From: Flavobacterium paronense | Lineage (GTDB): Bacteria; Bacteroidota; Bacteroidia; Flavobacteriales; Flavobacteriaceae | Length of the DNA stretch: 64,000 bases | Direction: 5' to 3' | Assembly: GCF_030409795.1 (NCBI RefSeq) | Contig: NZ_JAUFQN010000019.1 | Span: forward strand, 3,136,263-3,200,262 | Shown here: positions 1 to 8,120 of the stretch, one piece after another | Position numbering within the stretch: position 1 is the first letter of the stretch | How the letters are laid out: each line of letters begins with the position of its first letter | Translations under genes and position numbers: made by a program | Notes under the pieces: model-generated | The model's database searches: none | Seen by the model: the letters and a program-made list of their open reading frames with translations, nothing else | What the model was told of the DNA's origin: nothing

Positions 1-72
1 AGGCTTTTGTTTTTTAGAGCATAAGATTTGTATTCTATAACCGTTCTATGCTTACAAAGTTTAAATTTTGAT

Positions 73-80
73 TAACTTTG
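73..80 (+). promoter_or_regulatory. -7 element TAACTTTG, likely promoter of the PID-CTERM-like gene
   Basis: TAACTTTG matches the Bacteroidetes housekeeping sigma -7 consensus TAnnTTTG. It would give a leader of about 50 nt before the ATG at 138. No clear -33 TTTG lies at the expected distance, so this is a moderate call. Confidence 0.4.
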
Positions 81-137
81 TCGATTAAACATTTAATTTA
101 TTTTGGTAAATAGATTTTTTTTATACTTTTACGCACT

Positions 138-350
138 ATGAAAATTGTCCCGAATAGACTTATTATTATTTTGGTTGTGTTTTTGTTGCAAGGAACAGCT
201 GTTTTTGCAGATCCGGCACCACCACCACCGACAACATTGCCGCCGCCGCCGCCAGGGCTGCCATTGGACGGAGGTATATTATTATTAATACTACTTTCAA
301 TCACATACGGAATATACAAATTGAATAAATTAAAAAAAGCTTCAAACTAG
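138..350 (+). CDS. Small Pro-rich secreted protein with PID-CTERM-like tail
   Basis: This 70-residue protein has an N-terminal signal peptide (about residues 1-24, ending near FADP). A proline-rich stretch follows (about 25-42), then a C-terminal motif PLDGG, a hydrophobic segment of about 16 residues and a Lys-rich end. That tripartite tail (small motif, membrane segment, basic cluster) resembles the PID-CTERM sorting tails known in Bacteroidota, with PLD in place of PID. By analogy it would be exported and then handled by a membrane sorting enzyme, but no such enzyme is encoded in this window. It is transcribed alone: a -7 element lies upstream, and the stop codon is inside the terminator hairpin. 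The antisense Gly-rich frame is a shadow. The tail architecture is visible; the function is unknown. Confidence 0.75.
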   Translation: MKIVPNRLIIILVVFLLQGTAVFADPAPPPPTTLPPPPPGLPLDGGILLLILLSITYGIYKLNKLKKASN

Positions 351-363
351 TTTGAAGCTTTTT
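334..363 (+). terminator. Bidirectional terminator between the PID-CTERM-like gene and ribE
   Basis: A perfect palindrome, with arms AAAAAGCTTCAAA and its complement around a CTAG centre, is flanked by A and T tracts. It overlaps the stop codon of the + strand gene and also lies just past the ribE stop on the - strand, so it can serve both convergent genes. Confidence 0.85.
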
Positions 364-385
364 GATTTATAGGGTTTCTCAGTTT

Positions 386-976
386 TTATTGCTTTAAAGA
401 ATGTAAACGGGCAACGTATTTTCCCACAACATCAAATTCCAGATTTACTTTAGTCCCTATTTTAAATGTATTAAAGTTGGTGTGCTCAAAAGTATAAGGT
501 ATAATCGCTACACTAAATTCGTTTATTTTAGAGTTTACAACTGTCAAACTCACACCATTAACGGTAATAGAACCTTTTTCAATAGTAATGTTATTTAAAT
601 CACGATTGTATTCAAAGGTAAAATACCAACTACCATTAGCTTCTTCAATTGATTTGCAAATGCCAGTTTGGTCAACATGTCCCTGAACAATGTGACCATC
701 TAATCGATCACCTAATTTCATGCCGCGTTCTAAATTGATTAAATCGCCAACTTTCCAATCGGCTAAATTTGTCTTTTCAATGGTTTCTCTTATCGCGGTT
801 ACCGTATACTCATCATTGTTGATTGCTACTACGGTAAGACAAACGCCATTATGAGCAACACTTTGATCAACTTTTAATTCATGAGTGATAACAGAAGAAA
901 CTGTAATATCTAGATTGTCGTTGTCTTTTTTTAAATCTTTTATTATTCCAAGGGTTTCAATTATTCCTGTAAACAT
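386..976 (-). CDS. ribE: Riboflavin synthase, alpha subunit
   Basis: Catalyses dismutation of two 6,7-dimethyl-8-ribityllumazine molecules to riboflavin, the last step of vitamin B2 synthesis in the cytoplasm. The 196-residue length is typical. The protein shows the diagnostic internal duplication: an N-terminal barrel starting MFTGIIETLG with NGVCLTV, and a C-terminal barrel from about residue 95 (GHIVQGHVD) with VNGVSLTVV. The start is the usual MFTGI. It is divergent from pdxA with only 60 bp between the starts. No FMN riboswitch fold is apparent in that short gap, so expression is probably constitutive. The rest of the riboflavin pathway is not in the window. Confidence 0.97.
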   Translation of the reverse strand: MFTGIIETLGIIKDLKKDNDNLDITVSSVITHELKVDQSVAHNGVCLTVVAINNDEYTVTAIRETIEKTNLADWKVGDLINLERGMKLGDRLDGHIVQGHVDQTGICKSIEEANGSWYFTFEYNRDLNNITIEKGSITVNGVSLTVVNSKINEFSVAIIPYTFEHTNFNTFKIGTKVNLEFDVVGKYVARLHSLKQ

Positions 977-992
977 TATGGTTTTATTTTAC

Positions 993-1000
993 TAAATTTG
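993..1000 (+). promoter_or_regulatory. -7 element TAAATTTG upstream of pdxA
   Basis: TAAATTTG fits the Bacteroidetes -7 consensus and would give a leader of about 30 nt to the pdxA ATG at 1037. On the opposite strand TAATTTTG (1006-1013) is a candidate -7 for ribE, so the two promoters would overlap back to back. Confidence 0.45.
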
Positions 1001-1036
1001 CACTTCAAAATTAGCAATAAATAACTAGTACTTCTT

Positions 1037-2083
1037 ATGAAAAAAGCAGAAAATATAATCGTCGGAATTTCAATTGGAGATTTAAACGGTATTGGAAGCG
1101 AAGTAGTTCTTAAAACTTTTGATGACTCAAGAATGTTAGAACTTTGCACGCCAGTAATTTTTGCAAACGTTAAAGTTATGTCTTTTATTAAAAAAGTACT
1201 AGAATTAGAAACCCCACTTCACGGAATTGACCAAATAGATCAAATAGTTCTAGGAAAAGTAAATGTTCTCAATATATGGCGTGAAGGTGTTGATTTAAAT
1301 TTTGGAACAAACGACCCAGCTATCGGAAAATATGCTATCAAATCATTAGTTGCAGCTACAAAAGCTTTGAAAGAAAATCAAATAGATGTTCTAGTTACAG
1401 CTCCAATTAACAAATACAACATCCAATCAGAAGAATTTAAGTTTCCGGGACATACCGATTATTTAGACAAAGAGTTAGAAGGAAATGCCTTAATGCTGAT
1501 GGTTCAGGATAATTTAAGGGTTGGTTTACTAACCGATCATATTCCTGTAAATGACGTAGCAAAACATTTAACCGAAAAATTGATAGTTCAAAAAATTGAA
1601 ACTGTAAAAAAGGCATTGATTCAAGATTTCGGAATCAATAAACCAAAAATTGCCATTCTGGCATTAAATCCTCACGCCGGAGACAATGGTGTAATTGGTA
1701 AAGAAGACGATGAGATAGTTAAACCTGCAATAAAAAAACTTTTTGAAAAAGGAACACTTGTTTTTGGGCCTTTTGCCGCGGATGGTTTTTTTGGTAGCAG
1801 CCAATATGAAAAATATGATGCTGTTATCGCAACTTATCACGACCAAGGATTAATTCCGTTTAAGACTTTGTCTTTTGGAGGAGGTGTAAATTATACTGCT
1901 GGTTTAAATAAAATCAGAACTTCTCCTGATCACGGAACAGCTTATGAAATAGCCGGAAAAGGAATTGCTGATTATAATTCGTTTAAAGAAGCTGTTTATA
2001 CGGCTATTGATATTTACAATTCGAGAAATCAATACCTGGAAATCAGCAAAAATCCAATGAAAACAAAAGAAAAACAGTTATAA
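1037..2083 (+). CDS. pdxA: 4-hydroxythreonine-4-phosphate dehydrogenase
   Basis: NAD-dependent oxidation of 4-phosphohydroxy-L-threonine in the DXP-dependent pathway to pyridoxal phosphate. The 348 residues match the family. Metal-site and substrate motifs are visible: HTDYLDKE near residue 139, NPHAGD near 212, TYHDQG near 267 and SPDHGTA near 297. It fits with dxs in the same window (49.3-51.1 kb), which supplies the other branch of PLP synthesis. It is a single gene divergent from ribE and separated from the DUF177-rpmF operon by a promoter. The start MKKAENIIVGISIGDLNGIG leads directly into the first beta strand, supporting the ATG chosen. Confidence 0.96.
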   Translation: MKKAENIIVGISIGDLNGIGSEVVLKTFDDSRMLELCTPVIFANVKVMSFIKKVLELETPLHGIDQIDQIVLGKVNVLNIWREGVDLNFGTNDPAIGKYAIKSLVAATKALKENQIDVLVTAPINKYNIQSEEFKFPGHTDYLDKELEGNALMLMVQDNLRVGLLTDHIPVNDVAKHLTEKLIVQKIETVKKALIQDFGINKPKIAILALNPHAGDNGVIGKEDDEIVKPAIKKLFEKGTLVFGPFAADGFFGSSQYEKYDAVIATYHDQGLIPFKTLSFGGGVNYTAGLNKIRTSPDHGTAYEIAGKGIADYNSFKEAVYTAIDIYNSRNQYLEISKNPMKTKEKQL

Positions 2084-2104
2084 ACAAAAAAATGTTTATA
2101 ACGC

Positions 2105-2134
2105 TTTTGAAATTGCAATAATTTTATATCTTTG
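2105..2134 (+). promoter_or_regulatory. Promoter of the DUF177-rpmF-fab/acc operon
   Basis: TTTTG at 2105-2109 and TATCTTTG at 2127-2134, separated by 17 bp, match both halves of the Bacteroidetes sigma consensus (-33 TTTG, -7 TAnnTTTG). Transcription would start about 27 nt before the ATG at 2168. This is the best two-part promoter in the window. Confidence 0.7.
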
Positions 2135-2167
2135 CACTCCCGATTTGGGGTTCAAATTGTTGTTTAG

Positions 2168-2707
2168 ATGAAAAGTACGAATGAATATTTAATTCCTTTT
2201 ATAGGATTAAAAATAGGAAAGCATCAGTTTGAATATAATATTGAAAAAAAGTTCTTTGACGAATTTAGTTTTGATGAATTTGAAAACTGTGCTGTAAAGG
2301 TAAAAGTTGTTTTAGAAAAAAAAGCAACAATGCTGGAAGTCAGTTTTATACACAAAGGAACCGTTAACGTTCCTTGTGATTTAACAGGAGAACAATTTGA
2401 TTTGCCTATTAAAGGAAAAATTAAATTAGTAGTTCAGTTTGGTGACGAATTCAACAATGATAATGATGAATTGCTAATTTTGCCTCACGGTGAACATCAA
2501 ATAGATTTGGCACAATATATTTATGAAATGATTGTACTTTCTATTCCTCAAAAAAGAGTCCATCCAGGAGTTAAAGATGGTACTTTGCAGACAGAAGCAT
2601 TGAAAAAATTAAATGAATTACAAGTTAAAGACGAAGAAGTAATAAAAAAAGAAGAAGAAATTGACCCTCGTTGGGACAAATTAAAACAACTATTAACGGA
2701 TAAATAA
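2168..2707 (+). CDS. DUF177 (YceD-like) protein, 50S assembly-linked
   Basis: A 179-residue DUF177/YceD-family protein. These are widely encoded directly before rpmF and are linked to 23S rRNA or large-subunit accumulation; the molecular role is not settled. The conserved core around VPCDLTGEQFDLPIKG (about residues 74-90) and the acidic segment before QIDLAQYIYEMIVLSIP are visible. The C-terminus is charged (Lys/Glu-rich, about 150-179) and ends with WDKLKQLL, as usual for the family. rpmF starts 9 nt after the stop, and the group probably continues into fabH and accBC, joining ribosome synthesis to fatty-acid synthesis. Confidence 0.9.
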   Translation: MKSTNEYLIPFIGLKIGKHQFEYNIEKKFFDEFSFDEFENCAVKVKVVLEKKATMLEVSFIHKGTVNVPCDLTGEQFDLPIKGKIKLVVQFGDEFNNDNDELLILPHGEHQIDLAQYIYEMIVLSIPQKRVHPGVKDGTLQTEALKKLNELQVKDEEVIKKEEEIDPRWDKLKQLLTDK

Positions 2708-2716
2708 TATAGTAAA

Positions 2717-2911
2717 ATGGCACATCCTAAGAGAAAAATCTCGAAAACAAGAAGAGACAAAAGAAGAACTCATTATAAAGCAACTGTTGCTCAAATTGCA
2801 ACTTGTCCAATAACTGGAGAAGCGCATTTATACCACAGAGCTTACTGGCATGAAGGGAAAATGTATTACAGAGGACAAGTAGTTATTGATAAATCAGTAG
2901 CTGTTGCTTAA
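2717..2911 (+). CDS. rpmF: 50S ribosomal protein L32, zinc-free form
   Basis: Large-subunit ribosomal protein bL32, 64 residues, with the typical start [19 protein letters not shown]. The classic protein has a four-Cys zinc ribbon. Here only one Cys remains ([11 protein letters not shown]), so this is a Cys-minus version that cannot bind zinc in the usual way. It lies 9 nt behind the DUF177 gene and is followed by a hairpin terminator, so fabH and later genes are transcribed by read-through or from their own promoter. Zinc-free L32 keeps ribosome assembly independent of zinc. Confidence 0.97.
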   Translation: MAHPKRKISKTRRDKRRTHYKATVAQIATCPITGEAHLYHRAYWHEGKMYYRGQVVIDKSVAVA

Positions 2912-2931
2912 GTAAAGTTTTTTACAAGACT

Positions 2932-2957
2932 AACTCTCACTTTGTGGGAGTTTTTTG
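2932..2957 (+). terminator. Terminator after rpmF
   Basis: AACTCTCAC pairs with GTGGGAGTT (one G-U pair) around a 3-nt loop and is followed by a T run. It probably attenuates rather than ends the operon, since fabH follows 111 nt later on the same strand. Confidence 0.75.
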
Positions 2958-3067
2958 TTTTTAAGAAATTTTACAAATATACCATCCCAAATATCTTAGG
3001 TATAATTATTTTTTGTAATTTCAACAACTTTTCAAATTTAAAAAATGAAAAGAAAAACATCCAATTT

Positions 3068-4066
3068 ATGAATAAAATTACAGCCGCAATAACAGCAGTT
3101 GGAGCTTATGTCCCAGAATTTGTACTCTCTAATCAAGTGCTGGAATCAATGGTTGAAACCAATGATGAATGGATTACTTCCCGAACAGGAATCAAAGAAA
3201 GAAGACTTTTAAAAGAAAAAGGAAAAGGAACTTCTTTCATGGCAATTAAAGCTGCGCAAGATTTAATTTCAAAATCCAAAATTAACCCCGAAGAAATAGA
3301 TTTGGTCATTATGGCAACAGCTACCCCTGACATGCCTGTGGCAGCAACCGGAGTCTATGTTGCAACACAAATAGGTGCCGTTAATGCTTTTGCTTACGAT
3401 TTGCAAGCAGCCTGTTCAAGCTTTTTGTACGGAATGTCAAATGCGGCAGCTTATATTGAATCGGGCAGATATAAAAAAGTACTCTTAATAGGAGCAGATA
3501 AAATGTCTTCTATTATTGACTATACTGATAGAGCAACCTGCATAATCTTTGGAGATGGTGCTGGTGCAGTCTTATTTGAACCTAATTTTGAAGGCCTAGG
3601 TTTGCAAGACGAAATCCTAAAAAGTGATGGCATCGGTAGAGAATATCTAAAAATTGATGCTGGTGGTTCAATCCTTCCCCCATCTAAAGAAACAGTTGAG
3701 AATGGACAACATTTTGTTTTTCAGGATGGGAAAACTGTTTTCAAATATGCTGTCTCAGGAATGGCCGACGTGAGCGAAAAGATTATGGAGCGTAATAATT
3801 TAACTAAAGATGATGTGAATTGGTTAATTGCGCATCAGGCTAATAAAAGAATTATTGATGCTACATCAAGTAGAATGGGACTTGATGAAGACAAAGTACT
3901 AATAAATATACACCGATACGGAAATACAACTTCAGCAACATTACCCTTGCTTTTAAGTGATTTTGAAGACAAATTTAAAAAGGGAGATAATTTAATTTTT
4001 GCTGCATTTGGTGGCGGATTCACTTGGGGTTCTATTTATTTAAAATGGGCATACAACAAACAATAA
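3068..4066 (+). CDS. fabH: 3-oxoacyl-ACP synthase III
   Basis: Beta-ketoacyl-ACP synthase III condenses acetyl- or branched acyl-CoA with malonyl-ACP to start fatty-acid synthesis. An open frame exists from 2942, but its first 42 codons encode an unconserved Phe/Asn-rich string that overlaps the rpmF terminator. The ATG at 3068 (MNKITAAITAVGAYVPE) gives 332 residues, the normal length. The Cys-His-Asn triad is visible: Cys in AACSSFLYG (about residue 115), His in IAHQANKRI (about 255) and Asn in YGNTTSATLP (about 285), plus the C-terminal GGGFTWGS. It is followed by accB after 28 nt, so substrate supply and initiation are co-encoded. Confidence 0.96.
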   Translation: MNKITAAITAVGAYVPEFVLSNQVLESMVETNDEWITSRTGIKERRLLKEKGKGTSFMAIKAAQDLISKSKINPEEIDLVIMATATPDMPVAATGVYVATQIGAVNAFAYDLQAACSSFLYGMSNAAAYIESGRYKKVLLIGADKMSSIIDYTDRATCIIFGDGAGAVLFEPNFEGLGLQDEILKSDGIGREYLKIDAGGSILPPSKETVENGQHFVFQDGKTVFKYAVSGMADVSEKIMERNNLTKDDVNWLIAHQANKRIIDATSSRMGLDEDKVLINIHRYGNTTSATLPLLLSDFEDKFKKGDNLIFAAFGGGFTWGSIYLKWAYNKQ

Positions 4067-4094
4067 ACTAAACTAATTCTAAAAACAACTAATC

Positions 4095-4577
4095 ATGGAT
4101 TTAAAAGAAATTCAAAACCTAATCAAATTTGTATCCAATTCTGGAGTTGCAGAAGTAAAGTTAGAAACTGGTGATATAAAAATTACTATTAGGACTACAT
4201 TAGAAGGAAATTCACCTGATATTACTTATGTACAACAAGCACCAATGCAACAACCAATGGCTGCAGTTGCTCCTCAAGTTCCATTAGCGGTTTCAACTGC
4301 TGCACCTGTTGCCGCAGCTACAGATGAAAATTCAAAATATATTACTATAAAATCTCCAATGATTGGAACATTCTACCGCAAACCATCTCCAGACAAACCA
4401 ATGTTTGTAGAAGTAGGAAGCTCAATTAATAAAGGTGATGTTCTTTGTGTAGTGGAAGCTATGAAGCTATTCAACGAAATCGAAGCCGAAATTTCCGGAA
4501 AAATTGTTAAAATTTTAGTTGACGATATGTCACCAGTGGAATTCGATCAACCATTATTTTTAGTTGACCCATCATAA
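4095..4577 (+). CDS. accB: Acetyl-CoA carboxylase biotin carboxyl carrier protein
   Basis: Carries the biotin that shuttles carboxylate between AccC and the carboxyltransferase in the first committed step of fatty-acid synthesis. The 160 residues comprise a short N-terminal helix, an Ala/Pro/Gln-rich linker (about 45-80) and a biotinyl domain with EAMKLFNEIEAE, where Lys near residue 125 is the biotinylation site. It sits 28 nt after fabH and 138 nt before accC. The gap to accC holds an inverted-repeat element described separately. The accA and accD subunits are not in the window. Confidence 0.97.
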   Translation: MDLKEIQNLIKFVSNSGVAEVKLETGDIKITIRTTLEGNSPDITYVQQAPMQQPMAAVAPQVPLAVSTAAPVAAATDENSKYITIKSPMIGTFYRKPSPDKPMFVEVGSSINKGDVLCVVEAMKLFNEIEAEISGKIVKILVDDMSPVEFDQPLFLVDPS

Positions 4578-4582
4578 TTTAG

Positions 4583-4712
4583 ATTATTAGATTATTAGAT
4601 TACTGATTATTAGGCTTTTTAAAACTACTAATAATACAATACAAGAGCGTCGACGAACTGGCGAAGCAATCTAACAATCCAACAATCCAATTGTCCAACA
4701 ATCTAATCTAAA
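4583..4712. repeat. Inverted-repeat element between accB and accC
   Basis: The left arm is built of TTAGATTA units (from 4583). The right arm, near 4665-4712, contains AATCTAACAATCC and AACAATCTAATCTAA, so the region can fold back on itself. The centre contains GAGCGTCGACGAACTGGCG (continuing AAGCAATCT, 4645-4672), which is related to the repeat found inside the gene at 21.4-22.3 kb. A similar TTAGATT-type tract lies at 62387-62472. It is probably a dispersed intergenic element and could affect accB/accC transcript processing. Confidence 0.65.
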
Positions 4713-4715
4713 AAG

Positions 4716-6062
4716 ATGTTTAAAAAAATACTAATTGCCAATAGAGGAGAAATTGCACTTCGTGTAATCAGAACCTGTCGTGAAATGGGCATCAAGACGG
4801 TAGCGGTTTATTCAACTGCTGACGCCGAAAGTTTACACGTAAAATTTGCAGATGAAGCCGTTTGTATTGGTCCTCCGCCAAGTAATTTATCTTATCTAAA
4901 AATGTCCAATATTATTGCAGCTGCAGAAATTACTAATGCTGATGCAATTCACCCAGGATATGGTTTTCTTTCTGAAAACGCTAAATTTTCTAAAATTTGT
5001 CAAGAACATGGGATCAAATTTATTGGTGCTTCGCCTGAAATGATTGATAGAATGGGAGATAAAGCTTCGGCAAAAGCGACTATGAAAGCGGCTGGAGTTC
5101 CATGTGTTCCTGGTTCTGAAGGATTACTAGAGTCTTATGAACAAGCTTTAGAATTGTCTAAAGGAATGGGATTCCCAGTTATGCTAAAAGCAACTGCCGG
5201 TGGTGGTGGAAAAGGAATGCGCGCCGTTTGGAAAGAAGAAGATTTGCTAAAAGCATGGGAAAGTGCCCGTCAGGAATCAGCAGCAGCATTTGGAAATGAC
5301 GGAATGTATCTAGAGAAATTGATCGAAGAACCAAGACATATCGAAATACAAGTGGTTGGTGATTCCTACGGAAAAGCATGTCATTTATCCGAAAGAGATT
5401 GCTCTGTTCAACGTCGTCACCAAAAATTAACAGAAGAAACACCTTCGCCATTTATGACTGACGAATTACGTCATAAAATGGGCGAAGCGGCTGTAAAAGC
5501 GGCCGAGTTTATAAAATACGAAGGAGCCGGTACTGTAGAGTTCTTGGTAGACAAGCATAGAAATTTCTATTTTATGGAAATGAATACGCGTATACAAGTA
5601 GAGCATCCAATTACAGAACAGGTTATCGATTATGATTTGATTCGGGAACAGATATTAGTCGCTGCAGGTGTGCCAATTTCTGGTAAAAATTATTTACCAC
5701 AATTGCATGCTATTGAATGCCGAATTAATGCTGAAGATCCGTATAATGATTTTAGACCTTCACCAGGAAAAATCACGGTTTTACATGCTCCGGGTGGACA
5801 TGGAGTTCGTCTTGATACGCATGTTTATGCAGGTTATACCATTCCGCCAAACTATGATTCGATGATTGCTAAGTTGATTACAACAGCGCAAACCAGAGAA
5901 GAAGCTATCAATAAGATGAAACGAGCTTTAGATGAATTTGTTATCGAAGGAATAAAAACAACTATTCCATTTCACAGACAACTAATGGAAGAACCAGATT
6001 ATGTAGCAGGAAATTATACTACAGCATTTATGGATACTTTTAAAATGAACGATCCGGAATAA
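4716..6062 (+). CDS. accC: Acetyl-CoA carboxylase, biotin carboxylase subunit
   Basis: ATP-dependent carboxylation of biotin on AccB. At 448 residues it is the standard single-function subunit. The N-terminal [20 protein letters not shown], the ATP-grasp glycine loop GGGGKGMR (about residue 163), and [19 protein letters not shown] and [16 protein letters not shown] in the active-site region are all present, followed by the biotin carboxylase C-terminal domain. It ends the DUF177-rpmF-fabH-accB-accC cluster and is followed immediately by a strong terminator. Confidence 0.97.
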   Translation: MFKKILIANRGEIALRVIRTCREMGIKTVAVYSTADAESLHVKFADEAVCIGPPPSNLSYLKMSNIIAAAEITNADAIHPGYGFLSENAKFSKICQEHGIKFIGASPEMIDRMGDKASAKATMKAAGVPCVPGSEGLLESYEQALELSKGMGFPVMLKATAGGGGKGMRAVWKEEDLLKAWESARQESAAAFGNDGMYLEKLIEEPRHIEIQVVGDSYGKACHLSERDCSVQRRHQKLTEETPSPFMTDELRHKMGEAAVKAAEFIKYEGAGTVEFLVDKHRNFYFMEMNTRIQVEHPITEQVIDYDLIREQILVAAGVPISGKNYLPQLHAIECRINAEDPYNDFRPSPGKITVLHAPGGHGVRLDTHVYAGYTIPPNYDSMIAKLITTAQTREEAINKMKRALDEFVIEGIKTTIPFHRQLMEEPDYVAGNYTTAFMDTFKMNDPE

Positions 6063-6065
6063 ATA

Positions 6066-6095
6066 AAAAACCCAACTTGAAAAAGTTGGGTTTTT
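6066..6095 (+). terminator. Bidirectional terminator, accC / S9 peptidase
   Basis: The stem CCCAACTT/AAGTTGGG with a GAAA tetraloop is flanked by A and T tracts, lying between two convergent genes. It serves accC on + and can serve the peptidase on -. Confidence 0.9.
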
Positions 6096-6115
6096 GTTTT
6101 TTATGTCAATAAGTT

Positions 6116-8026
6116 TTACAACGTTTCTTTCAACCATTTGTAAAATTCGCGTTGCCAAACGATTCCATTTTGAGGTTTTAAAACCCAGTGGTTTTCTTCT
6201 GGTAAATAAAGGAAACGACTTTTTATTCCACGAAGTTGTGCCGCCTGAAATGCTTCTTGTCCTTGACCAATGGGCACACGGTAATCTTTTCCTCCTTGAA
6301 CGATCAGAATAGGGGTATTCCATTTGTCAACGTAGTTTATAGGGTTGAATTGGTTGTACGCTTTCTGAGCAACCGCATTACTTTTATCCCAATAAGGCCC
6401 ACCAAAATCCCAGTTGTTGAAGAATACTTCTTCTGTTGTTCCGAACATACTTTGTGTATTGAAAACGCCATCATGAGCTATAAATGTCTTGAAACGGTTG
6501 TTGTGAATTCCAGCCAAGTAAAAAACGGAATAACCACCATAACTAGCCCCAACACAGCCTAAACGCGCTTTGTCTACATAACTTTCTTTCGACACATCAT
6601 CAATAGCTGATAGATAATCATCCATTACTTGTCCGCCCCAATCTTTAGAGATTTGTTCGTTCCATGCTTGGCCGTGACCATACATACCTCTTCTGTTTGG
6701 TGCTACGACAACATATCCTTGCGATGCCATTAATGAAAAATTCCAACGGAAAGAATAAAACTGTGTTAATGGAGATTGTGGTCCGCCTTGACAATAAAGT
6801 AACGTTGGATATTTTTTAGTCTTATCAAAATTTGGAGGAAGAATTACCCATACCAACATTTTTTTGCCATCAGTTGTTGTTACATATCTTCTTTCATATT
6901 TTGGTAAAGCCAATTTTGAATAGGTTTCGTCATTGATTTTGGTCAATTGTGTAAACGTTTTTTTCTTAAGGTTATAAGAATAAATTTCGGCCGCATGGTT
7001 CATGTCTTCTCTTGAAACGATGATGCTATCACCGTATAAATCTACAATGCCATGTATATCAAAATCTCCGGTAGTAACTTGTTTTACTGTCACAGCAATT
7101 TTGGTCAAACCAGGGAAATTTACTTCAAATAATTGTAAAGTTCCATCAACTGCTGCTGTAAAATAGATTTTTTTACCATCAACATTCCATTTAAAACTCT
7201 CAACAGAACCATCCCAATTGGCAGTCAAATTCATGCTCATGCCTTTGAAACTAACAATAATGTCGTTTTTATCTGCTTCGTAACCATCGCGCTTCATTTG
7301 CAACCAAGTCAAATCCCCATTTGGAGAAAAGGCCGGATTAGTATCATAACCAAGATTGTTTTCAGTTAAATTTTTGGTGGTTTTTGTTTCAATATTGAAT
7401 TCATACAAATCCGTATTGGTAGACATTGCATACTCGGTTCCGAATTTCTTTTTGGAAACATAGATAATGCTCTTACTATCTGGTGTCCAAATATAATCTT
7501 CGTCTCCACCAAAAGGTTTTTGCGGCGAATCATAGGGTTCCCCTTTCATGATGTCAAACGGAGTTACTTTGCTTCCTTTATTTAGAGCAAAAAACACATG
7601 ATTGTGGGTTCCGTTATTCCAAGTATCCCAATGACGATAATCCAATCCGTCATAAATTTGTGCTTCTGATTTGTCTAATTCTGGATAAAAATCTTTCCCT
7701 AAAACATTTTCAGTTTTAACTTCTTGTGTTGATAAAATATATTTTCCATCTGGAGAAACATTTTTGTCTGTTAGTAACTCTTTTGTTTGCTCTTCTTGAA
7801 CTTCCACAGAATTACCACCAGTAACTGGGATAGTATAAAATTTAGAATTGGATTTGTTTTCCGCTACTACTGGTGTAGATACTTTATAGACAATTGACTT
7901 TTTGTCTTTAGAAATTCCAAGGGCTGAAACTCGGCCTAATTTCCATAAAGTTTCGGGAGATAGAAGTTGTTGCGCTGATGCGGAAAGGCTCATAATGCTA
8001 ACGATTAAAAAAAGGATTCTGTTCAT
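6116..8026 (-). CDS. Secreted S9 family prolyl-oligopeptidase-type peptidase
   Basis: Serine peptidase of the S9 (DPP/acylaminoacyl-peptidase) group, probably periplasmic. Starting at the ATG at 8026 gives 636 residues with a clear signal peptide (MNRILFLIVSIMSLSASAQ); the upstream frame to 8062 adds 12 residues ahead of it and is unlikely. The N-terminal two-thirds is a WD40/TolB-type beta-propeller. The C-terminal alpha/beta hydrolase carries the catalytic Ser in GASYGGY (about residue 496), Asp in GGKDYRVP (about 581) and His in EENHW (about 612). It degrades short peptides, many after proline; its exact specificity cannot be read from sequence. It is transcribed after the T9SS metallopeptidase on the same strand but separated by a terminator. 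Confidence 0.93.
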   Translation of the reverse strand: MNRILFLIVSIMSLSASAQQLLSPETLWKLGRVSALGISKDKKSIVYKVSTPVVAENKSNSKFYTIPVTGGNSVEVQEEQTKELLTDKNVSPDGKYILSTQEVKTENVLGKDFYPELDKSEAQIYDGLDYRHWDTWNNGTHNHVFFALNKGSKVTPFDIMKGEPYDSPQKPFGGDEDYIWTPDSKSIIYVSKKKFGTEYAMSTNTDLYEFNIETKTTKNLTENNLGYDTNPAFSPNGDLTWLQMKRDGYEADKNDIIVSFKGMSMNLTANWDGSVESFKWNVDGKKIYFTAAVDGTLQLFEVNFPGLTKIAVTVKQVTTGDFDIHGIVDLYGDSIIVSREDMNHAAEIYSYNLKKKTFTQLTKINDETYSKLALPKYERRYVTTTDGKKMLVWVILPPNFDKTKKYPTLLYCQGGPQSPLTQFYSFRWNFSLMASQGYVVVAPNRRGMYGHGQAWNEQISKDWGGQVMDDYLSAIDDVSKESYVDKARLGCVGASYGGYSVFYLAGIHNNRFKTFIAHDGVFNTQSMFGTTEEVFFNNWDFGGPYWDKSNAVAQKAYNQFNPINYVDKWNTPILIVQGGKDYRVPIGQGQEAFQAAQLRGIKSRFLYLPEENHWVLKPQNGIVWQREFYKWLKETL

Positions 8027-8076
8027 TTTATAGCTAATTTTTTGAAAGGCTAAAAGTAGCAAAATTAATTCAAAAA

Positions 8077-8103
8077 AAAAGCCACACTTTTCAGTATGGC
8101 TTT
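8077..8103 (-). terminator. Terminator of the T9SS metallopeptidase gene
   Basis: AAAGCCA-ACT pairs with AGT-TGGCTTT around TTTC. On the - strand it is followed by a run of nine T, so it is a good intrinsic terminator for the gene ending at 8121. Confidence 0.8.
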
Positions 8104-8120
8104 GTCTTTTTTATAAAAAA

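Noticed and set aside
98..319. Gly-rich frame on - strand opposite the PID-CTERM-like gene
   Set aside because: It is the reverse reading of the proline codons of the real gene, which has a signal peptide, promoter and terminator.
977..1036. FMN riboswitch upstream of ribE
   Set aside because: The 60-bp gap is too short and lacks the conserved FMN-aptamer stems.
2942..3067. N-terminal extension of FabH
   Set aside because: The 42 codons overlap the rpmF terminator and are unlike any FabH; ATG 3068 gives the normal length.
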